Assembly: GCA_029287615.1 (NCBI GenBank)
Contig: JARFQV010000007.1
Span: forward strand, 1 to 32,141
DNA from: Pseudomonadota bacterium
GTDB lineage: Bacteria; Pseudomonadota; Gammaproteobacteria; UBA9214
DNA: 32,141 nt
Direction: 5' to 3'
The notes beneath the pieces are model-generated. The model had not been told where the DNA came from. It saw nothing but the letters and a program-made list of their open reading frames with translations, and ran no database searches. The first letter of the stretch is position 1. Each line of letters starts with the position of its first letter. The translations under genes and the position numbers were made by a program. Positions 26,232 to 32,141 of this stretch are shown piece by piece.

Positions 26232-27026
26232 ATGGAAGAAGACCAGACAGAGAACAAATCGCGCAGGGGGATCTATCTCCTTCCGAACTTGTTCACCACG
26301 GCCGGGTTGTTCGCCGGTTTTTATGCCATTGTCGCATCCATGGGTGATCGCTTCGAGGCAGCAGCCGTGGCGATCTTCATTGCGATGATCATGGATGGCA
26401 TAGATGGCAGGGTTGCCCGGTTGACACGCACCCAGAGTGATTTTGGCGTACAGTATGACAGTTTATCCGACATGATCTGCTTCGGTCTTGCGCCGGCGCT
26501 GGTGATGTATGAATGGTCATTGCACTCGATGATCAATATTGGCTGGGCCAAGCTCGGCTGGCTTGCGGCCTTCATTTATACGGCGGGTGCTGCACTGCGC
26601 CTGGCTCGCTTCAATGCCCAGATCAAGGTCGCCGATAAACGCTATTTCCAGGGCTTGCCCAGCCCTTCCTCTGCGGCCGTTCTGGCCGGGCTGATATGGG
26701 TGGGTGTGGATACGGGGATGAGCGGTGCGGATCTTGTAGTACCTGCATTTGTATTGACCATACTGATGGGTGTCCTGATGGTCAGCAATGTGCGTTACTA
26801 CAGTTTCAAGGAATTTGATTTCAAGAACCGGGTACCCTTCGTTGTCCTGCTGGTCTTCGTTATGGGGTTTGTATTTACCTCGATCGATCCCCCGAAGGTT
26901 CTTTTCGCTGGCTTTCTGGTCTATGCCATTTCCGGTCCCTTGATAACCCTGGCATTCATACGTAAAAGGCGGCGTGAAAGAAAACGGGCAGTGGCAGTGA
27001 AAGCCGAAGAGAGAAACGAGCCGTGA
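26232..27026 (+). CDS. pssA: CDP-diacylglycerol-serine O-phosphatidyltransferase
   Basis: PssA transfers a phosphatidyl group from CDP-diacylglycerol to serine in the inner membrane, the first step toward phosphatidylethanolamine. The 264-residue multi-pass protein has the CDP-alcohol phosphotransferase signature D-G-x2-A-R-x8-G-x3-D-x3-D in DGRVARLTRTQ and DFGVQYDSLSD. Several hydrophobic helices and a basic C-terminus (RKRRRERKRA) are visible. This is the integral-membrane (Bacillus-like) type, not the peripheral E. coli type. It lies 21 bases after the psd-like gene, so the two are cotranscribed. Confidence 0.96.
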   Translation: MEEDQTENKSRRGIYLLPNLFTTAGLFAGFYAIVASMGDRFEAAAVAIFIAMIMDGIDGRVARLTRTQSDFGVQYDSLSDMICFGLAPALVMYEWSLHSMINIGWAKLGWLAAFIYTAGAALRLARFNAQIKVADKRYFQGLPSPSSAAVLAGLIWVGVDTGMSGADLVVPAFVLTILMGVLMVSNVRYYSFKEFDFKNRVPFVVLLVFVMGFVFTSIDPPKVLFAGFLVYAISGPLITLAFIRKRRRERKRAVAVKAEERNEP

Positions 27027-27062
27027 ATTTCGTGGTTGAGTGCTTCCTATAGAGGGCAGGAC

Positions 27063-27091
27063 TTGGCATGGCAGCTGGTTTGGACTATAGT
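27063..27091 (+). promoter_or_regulatory. Strong sigma70 promoter for leuA
   Basis: TTGGCA (27063-27068), a 17-base spacer, and TATAGT (27086-27091) each match five of six consensus bases at the ideal spacing. Transcription would start near 27098, 28 bases before the leucine-rich leader ORF and about 300 bases before leuA. Confidence 0.7.
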
Positions 27092-27125
27092 TGATTTTCA
27101 GGCAATGTATATTGCCGGATACGGT

Positions 27126-27236
27126 ATGATGAAGCATAAACTGAACATATCCCTTCATGTCAGGCCGGCCATCGGTATCGATGGGCTGCGGCTCCTGTTG
27201 CCTTCCCGGCGACTGCTGCTGTCTGCGGACAGCTAA
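27126..27236 (+). CDS. Putative leucine leader peptide upstream of leuA
   Basis: This 36-codon ORF (MMKHKLNISLHV..., ending RLLLPSRRLLLSADS) starts with ATG at 27126, preceded by GGA at a good distance, and lies just after a strong promoter candidate. Nine of 36 codons are Leu, including CTC-CTG-TTG and CTG-CTG-CTG. Ribosome pausing at these codons when leucine is scarce is the standard basis of leu operon attenuation (as with leuL in E. coli). A hairpin (GCTGTC, TGCG, GACAGC; 27218-27233) overlaps the last Leu run and stop codon, and its right half can instead pair with CTGTCTG at 27276-27282. No T-run terminator is evident, so the regulatory step may be translational or Rho-dependent. Confidence 0.6.
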   Translation: MMKHKLNISLHVRPAIGIDGLRLLLPSRRLLLSADS

Positions 27237-27398
27237 TCCACAAACCCTGGCGAGGGAATACGCGAATTCATGTTTCTGTCTGGTTCAGGTTGCAGTCTGC
27301 AGGCTGGCAGGTCTGCTATTCTGTTCATGGCCAGGTTCCGGACTGGGTTTACTATCGCGGAACTGCCGGGATACATTGCCTGGATGTGGAGTAATGCA

Positions 27399-28949
27399 AT
27401 GAATATTGAAGATAAATTGATCATTTTTGACACTACCTTGCGGGATGGAGAGCAGAGCCCTGGCGCATCCATGACCAGGGATGAAAAAGTACGTATCGCC
27501 AAATCCCTGGAACGCATGCGGGTGGATGTAATCGAGGCCGGTTTCCCCATTGCCAGCCCGGGAGATTTCGAATCGGTACAGGCCGTGGCAAGGGCGGTTA
27601 CTGACAGTACGGTTTGTGGTCTCGCCAGGGCGGTGGACAGGGATATTGACCGGGCGGGTGAGGCCTTGCGAGAGGCCGCCTCGGCACGAATCCATACCTT
27701 TATCGCCACCTCGCCGATCCATATGGAGATGAAGCTGCGTATGCAGCCGGAACAGGTCATTGAGCAGGCCTTGCGGGCAGTGAAGCGGGCCGGCCGGTAT
27801 ACGGATAACATCGAGTTCTCTCCGGAGGATGCCGGTCGTTCAGAAATCGATTTCCTGTGCAGGATCCTGGAGGCTGTCATCGACGCCGGTGCCCGGACAG
27901 TCAATATCCCGGATACCGTTGGTTACAATCTGCCCCACCAGTTTGGAGAATTGATTCGAACGCTCATCGAGCGAGTGCCCAATGCAGACAAGGCGGTTTT
28001 TTCCATTCACTGTCATAATGATCTTGGCCTTGCCGTTTCCAACTCCCTCTCGGCTGTATTGAACGGCGCACGTCAGGTTGAGTGCACCATCAATGGCCTG
28101 GGTGAACGGGCGGGAAATGCTGCACTGGAGGAGGTGGTGATGACGGTAAAGACCCGCCAGGATATCTTTCCCTGCCAGGTTGGTCTCGACAGCACCCAGA
28201 TCGTGCCATGCTCACGGCTTGTATCCGGAATCACCGGATTCCCGGTCCAGCCCAACAAGGCTATCGTGGGCGCGAATGCCTTTGCTCATGAATCCGGTAT
28301 TCATCAGGATGGTGTCCTCAAGAGTCGCGAGACCTACGAGATTATGCGTGCACAGGATGTGGGCTGGTCAGCCAACCGGATCGTTCTCGGCAAGCATTCG
28401 GGGCGTAATGCCTTCCGCACCCGGTTGAAGGAGCTGAATATTGAATTCAACTCTGAAGAGGAGCTGAATTATGCTTTCTCCCAGTTCAAGGAACTGGCAG
28501 ATAAAAAGCACGAAATCTTCGACGAGGACTTGCAGGCCCTGGTAACCGATACGGGTATTGAGGCGGAAAACGAGAGGGTAAAGCTGGTATCGCTCCGGGT
28601 CTGTTCTGAAACGGGTGAAACACCGAATGCGCAACTGACACTCAGGGTAGACGGCAGCGAGCAGCATGCCAGTGCTTCCGGCAGCGGCCCCGTCGATGCG
28701 GCCTTCAAGGCAATCGAATTGATCATGTCGAGTGGAGCCGGCCTGCAATTGTATTCGGTCAACAACATCACCAGCGGGACGGATGCTCAGGGTGAGGTGA
28801 CTGTGCGCCTGGATAAGGCCGGCCGTATCGTCAACGGTCAGGGGGCGGATACTGATATCGTCATTGCATCAGCCAAGGCCTATATCAATGCCCTGAACAA
28901 ACTGATCCTGAAAAGCGAGAAAGCCCATCCCCAACTTGGTGATGTCTGA
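27399..28949 (+). CDS. leuA: 2-isopropylmalate synthase
   Basis: LeuA condenses acetyl-CoA with 2-oxoisovalerate, the first committed step of leucine synthesis. The 516-residue product shows [16 protein letters not shown], the metal-binding [29 protein letters not shown] and [12 protein letters not shown]. The C-terminal regulatory domain (about residues 390-516) carries leucine feedback. A longer frame is open from 27270, but ATG 27399 has GGAG seven bases upstream and gives the standard N-terminus [19 protein letters not shown]. The stop overlaps the start of the next gene by one base. It shares substrates with the ilv genes upstream. Confidence 0.98.
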   Translation: MNIEDKLIIFDTTLRDGEQSPGASMTRDEKVRIAKSLERMRVDVIEAGFPIASPGDFESVQAVARAVTDSTVCGLARAVDRDIDRAGEALREAASARIHTFIATSPIHMEMKLRMQPEQVIEQALRAVKRAGRYTDNIEFSPEDAGRSEIDFLCRILEAVIDAGARTVNIPDTVGYNLPHQFGELIRTLIERVPNADKAVFSIHCHNDLGLAVSNSLSAVLNGARQVECTINGLGERAGNAALEEVVMTVKTRQDIFPCQVGLDSTQIVPCSRLVSGITGFPVQPNKAIVGANAFAHESGIHQDGVLKSRETYEIMRAQDVGWSANRIVLGKHSGRNAFRTRLKELNIEFNSEEELNYAFSQFKELADKKHEIFDEDLQALVTDTGIEAENERVKLVSLRVCSETGETPNAQLTLRVDGSEQHASASGSGPVDAAFKAIELIMSSGAGLQLYSVNNITSGTDAQGEVTVRLDKAGRIVNGQGADTDIVIASAKAYINALNKLILKSEKAHPQLGDV

Positions 28950-29680
28950 TGGAAGCCATGCCTGCAGACAAGAGGCGGCAGTATCTCGCGACCATGGGCA
29001 TTCAGCTGTGGGAAAGGCGCGAACTGCCAGGCAGGGAACAAGATGTGCAACTAACGGAACCGCCGGCTACTGCTCCCGCGCCTGCACCGGCCGTGAAAGT
29101 CACCAGTACCATCAGCGCACTGGACTGGAAAGAACTGGAAAATCGTGTTGCGAGCTGTACACAATGTGGATTGCACGCGAAGCGTAATCGCACGGTCTTT
29201 GGTACCGGAGATAAAAGTGCCCGATGGATGGTGATTGGAGAGGCACCCGGTGCCGACGAGGATCGTGCAGGTGAACCTTTCGTTGGGCGCGCCGGCAAGT
29301 TGCTGAATGCCATGATCAGGGCGGCAGGCTGCAAGCGGGAAGAGGTATTTATCGCCAATATTGTAAAATGCAGGCCACCTGGTAACCGGGATCCCGCAGA
29401 GGAGGAAATTGCACATTGCAGTGCCTATCTGAAGCGGCAGATAGATCTGCTGCAGCCAATGCTGATTCTGGCTGCAGGACGTGTCGCAGCGCAGAGCCTG
29501 CTGCACTCGGATCTCCCGGTGGGTCGTCTGCGGGGCAGGATTCATCACTATGGAGAAGCCGGGATTCCCCTGGTGGTCACCTATCACCCCGCGTATCTGT
29601 TGCGCTCGCCGGAACAGAAGCGAAAGGCATGGAGTGATTTGCAACTTGCCCTTGGAGTCTGTGCGCCAGGATCCGGATGA
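28949..29680 (+). CDS. Uracil-DNA glycosylase, family 4 (iron-sulfur type)
   Basis: This enzyme removes uracil from DNA. The 243-residue product has an N-terminal linker rich in Ala and Pro (residues 38-50), then the catalytic region [32 protein letters not shown] and the conserved THxAYLLR-type [11 protein letters not shown]. Four cysteines suited to a 4Fe-4S cluster are Cys70, Cys73 (SCTQCGL), Cys141 and Cys157. Family 4 normally has about 200 residues; the extra length is the N-terminal tail. The ATG at 28949 overlaps the leuA stop as TGATG, so translation is coupled. It precedes rimI. Confidence 0.95.
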   Translation: MEAMPADKRRQYLATMGIQLWERRELPGREQDVQLTEPPATAPAPAPAVKVTSTISALDWKELENRVASCTQCGLHAKRNRTVFGTGDKSARWMVIGEAPGADEDRAGEPFVGRAGKLLNAMIRAAGCKREEVFIANIVKCRPPGNRDPAEEEIAHCSAYLKRQIDLLQPMLILAAGRVAAQSLLHSDLPVGRLRGRIHHYGEAGIPLVVTYHPAYLLRSPEQKRKAWSDLQLALGVCAPGSG

Positions 29681-29712
29681 CAGGGCAGCAATGATATTGT
29701 GAGCCGTTTATC

Positions 29713-30177
29713 ATGAGTGCGATACTGAAGGAGTCGGCACTGAGGTTTCAGCCGATGAGAGAATCAGACCTTGATGAAGTGATGGGCATCGAGTTGAGTG
29801 CCTATGTATATCCCTGGACGCGCATGATTTTCAGCGACTGTATCAGGGTAGGGTATTGTTGCTGGACAGGGCTGCAGCAAGGCGTTATTCAGACTTACGG
29901 CGTCCTGAGTGTTGCGGCAGGGGAGTCACATCTGCTCAATCTGTGTGTGAGGCCGGAATTCCAAAACCGTGGTCTGGGACGCAAGATGCTGAAACATATG
30001 GTTGAACTGGCCCGTCGTCATGGTTCCGACATTATATTTCTGGAAGTGCGGGTTTCCAACAAACCGGCACAGGCGCTGTATAGCAGTATGGGCTTCCATG
30101 AGCTGGACAGGCGCAGGAACTACTATCCCACGGACAACGGGCGAGAGGATGCGCTGGTTCTCGCCAAAACACTGTAA
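29713..30177 (+). CDS. rimI: Ribosomal protein S18 alanine N-acetyltransferase
   Basis: RimI is a GNAT acetyltransferase that acetylates the N-terminal alanine of ribosomal protein S18. The 154-residue product has the acetyl-CoA loop RPEFQNRGLGRKML, and Glu111 (IFLEVRVSN) and Tyr123 (ALYSSMGF) correspond to E. coli Glu103 and Tyr115. The ending RRRNYYPTDNGREDALVLAKTL is typical. It begins 32 bases after the glycosylase. A tsaB gene, often next to rimI, is not here. Confidence 0.94.
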   Translation: MSAILKESALRFQPMRESDLDEVMGIELSAYVYPWTRMIFSDCIRVGYCCWTGLQQGVIQTYGVLSVAAGESHLLNLCVRPEFQNRGLGRKMLKHMVELARRHGSDIIFLEVRVSNKPAQALYSSMGFHELDRRRNYYPTDNGREDALVLAKTL

Positions 30178-30336
30178 TCCTCACATTCATCCATCATGTA
30201 CAATCTGGCTGCTCGTATGACTCTACAAGGAATCGTTACACGGTTGGCTGTTATTGCAGATGCGCGATTCCTTCGTGAATATCACGGTAAAATCATGGTT
30301 CGGTGTGCAGTATTCGCACCAGTATGAGATGACCGG

Positions 30337-30356
30337 GCCGGACTTTACCGGTTTTT
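30337..30356 (+). terminator. Weak intrinsic terminator before prfC
   Basis: GCCGG, loop ACTTTA and CCGG, followed by five T, form a short stem-loop in the gap between rimI and prfC. The stem is only four to five pairs, so termination would be partial. Around it lie two short open frames (36 and 35 codons, ending at 30324-30326 and 30365-30367) that I could not assign. Confidence 0.4.
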
Positions 30357-30399
30357 CCCTTAATTGACAGAACGTTCCGGATCAGGTTTTTACGCTGTT

Positions 30400-31977
30400 A
30401 TGAATGCTATTGCACATGAGGCCGCACGCCGGCGAACCTTCGCGATCATCTCTCACCCGGATGCCGGGAAAACCACGCTGACAGAAAAGCTGTTGCTGTT
30501 TGGTGGTGCGATACAGCTGGCTGGTACGGTCAAGGGAAGAAAGGCTGCACGCCATGCAACTTCTGACTGGATGGAGATGGAGAAGCAACGTGGTATATCC
30601 GTTACCTCGTCCGTTATGCAATTTCCCTATGGTGATGCCATAGTCAACCTCCTGGACACGCCGGGTCATGAGGATTTTTCCGAAGATACCTACCGGACCC
30701 TGACCGCTGTCGATTCAGCACTGATGGTGATTGACAGCGCCAAGGGTGTCGAGGACAGGACCATCAAGTTGATGGATGTGTGCCGATTGCGCGACACACC
30801 GATCTATACCTTTATCAATAAACTGGACAGGGAAGGCAGGGATCCGATCGAGGTACTTGACGAGATTGAAGACATACTGAAAATCAAATGCGCCCCGGTT
30901 ACCTGGCCTATCGGTATGGGCAAGAGATTCCGCGGCATCTACCACCTGCTTGATGATTCGATACACCTGTATATCTCCGGCAAGCGAGGCGCACGGCAGG
31001 AAATCAGGATCATCAAGGGTCTGGATAACCCCTTGCTGGATGAAATAATGGAAGCGCAGGCAGGCGAACTGCGTGACGAGATAGAGCTGGTTCAGGGCGC
31101 AAGTCACGAATTCGATGCCGATGCATATCATGCCGGTCGCCTGACACCGGTTTTTTTCGGGTCAGCGATTAACAACTTCGGTGTTCAGGAATTGCTGGAT
31201 CATTTTGTCGATATCGCACCACAACCATTGCCGCGTGAGGCTGGCCGCGTGGTGGAGCCGGCAGAGGAGGCGTTGACCGGATTTGTGTTCAAGATCCAGG
31301 CGAACATGGATCCCGCCCATCGCGACAGGATTGCGTTTTTCAGGGTATGTTCGGGTAGTTATCGCAAGGGTATGCGTATGCGGCATGTTCGTCTGGGACG
31401 CGACATCCAGGTAGCCAACGCCATGACATTCATGGCCTCGGACAGGGGGCATGTGGAGGAAGCCTACCCTGGTGATATCATCGGTTTGCATAATCACGGA
31501 ACGATACGGATTGGTGATACCTTCACCCAGGGTGAGGATCTGAAGTATTCCGGTATACCGAATTTTGCACCCGAACTGTTCAGGCGCGCCATACTCAGGG
31601 ATCCATTGCGCATGAAAGCGCTGCAGAAAGGACTTGATCAGTTGTGCGAGGAGGGTGCCACCCAGTTATTCCGTCCCTTTAAAAATAACGATTTGATTCT
31701 GGGTGCTGTCGGTATTCTGCAGTTTGATGTTGTCGCATACCGCCTGCAGCATGAATATGGTGTAGATTGCCTGTTCGAGCCAGTTGCAGTAGCGACCGCA
31801 AGATGGTTGTATTGTGATGATCCGAAGGTGGAAGAGCGCCTTCGTGAAAAGGCATATGACAATCTGGCTGTGGACCAGTCCGGGGCGCTGGTATATGTGG
31901 CGCCTACGAGGGTAAATCTCGATCTTGCGATCGAGCGATGGCCGGATGTACGGTTCATGGCGACCAGGGAACACTAG
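30400..31977 (+). CDS. prfC: Peptide chain release factor 3
   Basis: RF3 is a translational GTPase that recycles RF1 and RF2 from the ribosome. The 525-residue product (E. coli: 529) has the P-loop SHPDAGKTT (residues 18-26), [16 protein letters not shown] in switch [19 protein letters not shown] and [10 protein letters not shown]. The domain that follows includes [24 protein letters not shown] at 30364 would add 12 residues; ATG at 30400 aligns better with the E. coli N-terminus, although neither has a strong ribosome-binding site. The TAG stop (31975-31977) is part of the CTAG flank of a palindromic element that begins at the next base. Confidence 0.97.
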   Translation: MNAIAHEAARRRTFAIISHPDAGKTTLTEKLLLFGGAIQLAGTVKGRKAARHATSDWMEMEKQRGISVTSSVMQFPYGDAIVNLLDTPGHEDFSEDTYRTLTAVDSALMVIDSAKGVEDRTIKLMDVCRLRDTPIYTFINKLDREGRDPIEVLDEIEDILKIKCAPVTWPIGMGKRFRGIYHLLDDSIHLYISGKRGARQEIRIIKGLDNPLLDEIMEAQAGELRDEIELVQGASHEFDADAYHAGRLTPVFFGSAINNFGVQELLDHFVDIAPQPLPREAGRVVEPAEEALTGFVFKIQANMDPAHRDRIAFFRVCSGSYRKGMRMRHVRLGRDIQVANAMTFMASDRGHVEEAYPGDIIGLHNHGTIRIGDTFTQGEDLKYSGIPNFAPELFRRAILRDPLRMKALQKGLDQLCEEGATQLFRPFKNNDLILGAVGILQFDVVAYRLQHEYGVDCLFEPVAVATARWLYCDDPKVEERLREKAYDNLAVDQSGALVYVAPTRVNLDLAIERWPDVRFMATREH

Positions 31978-32136
31978 CCCGCATTTCTCACCGCGGGACG
32001 AGATGAGCACACAGAGAATTGGATTCACAACGTATTTTCTGAATAAGTGGAATACACACTGTATTTCCGACTGAAGAAAATACGTTGTGGATTCAAGGAT
32101 CAAGTGAGGGCTCGTCATCGTGGTGAGAAATGCGGG
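31978..32136. mobile_element. MITE-like palindromic element, 159 bp
   Basis: The element has perfect 15-bp terminal inverted repeats: CCCGCATTTCTCACC at 31978-31992 and its complement at 32122-32136. It is flanked on both sides by CTAG (31974-31977 and 32137-32140), either a 4-bp target duplication or part of the ends. A second pair of long arms (CACAACGTATTTTCT near 32026-32040 and its complement) and a central stem (GGAATACA near TGTATTTCC) let nearly the whole element fold into one long hairpin. There is no coding capacity. It resembles a non-autonomous transposable element; the family that moves it is not determined. Confidence 0.75.
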
Positions 32137-32141
32137 CTAGG

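Noticed and set aside
27233-27904. Long minus-strand open frame over the start of leuA
   Set aside because: It overlaps the conserved LeuA N-terminus, is rich in Ser/Arg as is typical of shadow frames, and matches no family I know.

Overview
The window is a 32 kb piece of a gammaproteobacterial chromosome. It is gene-dense, moderately GC-rich by eye, and consists mostly of core housekeeping genes. The run mucD, glutaredoxin-like gene, lepA, lepB, DUF4845 gene, rnc, era and then recO-pdxJ is the gene order found downstream of the algU/rpoE-muc cluster in Pseudomonas and relatives. The cysM-rlmD proximity and the DUF4124 and DUF1318 families also fit non-enteric Gammaproteobacteria. The species cannot be named from the sequence. 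No rRNA, tRNA, CRISPR array or prophage was seen.

Layout: (1) 1-6202, plus strand: periplasmic protease MucD (5' end cut off), a thioredoxin-fold protein, LepA, signal peptidase I, a small membrane protein, RNase III and Era. (2) 6203-9540: a block between era and recO holding a small outer-membrane beta-barrel protein that lacks a convincing signal peptide, a small ORF, and a bd-type (CIO-like) quinol oxidase, cydAB. (3) 9688-11230: recO and pdxJ. (4) 11301-17933: a solitary BarA-type Hpt protein on the minus strand, then cysM, a YdbH/AsmA-like intermembrane protein, a DUF1318 lipoprotein that looks like a fusion, a PolB-type 3'-5' exonuclease and rlmD. (5) 17942-21671, minus strand: a lytic transglycosylase, proS, and a three-gene set (DUF4124, MIF-type tautomerase, DUF4124) closed by a good terminator. 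(6) 22007-28949, plus strand: ilvB-ilvN-ilvC, a phosphatidylserine-decarboxylase-like gene, pssA and leuA. (7) 28949-31977: a family 4 uracil-DNA glycosylase, rimI and prfC. The window ends in a 159-bp palindromic element placed at the prfC stop codon.

The most interesting points are as follows. The psd-like gene beside pssA appears to have lost both the catalytic histidine and the serine that becomes the pyruvoyl group, so it may be a pseudoenzyme kept in a phospholipid/branched-chain amino acid cluster. leuA is preceded by a near-consensus promoter and a 36-codon leader ORF with two triple-leucine runs, which suggests leucine attenuation. A MITE-like hairpin with perfect 15-bp inverted ends sits in CTAG at the prfC stop. 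A 24-bp sequence is repeated in inverted orientation on either side of the DUF1318 and exonuclease genes. The DUF1318 lipoprotein seems to join a YnbE-like anchor to a YdbL-like domain through a remnant signal peptide.
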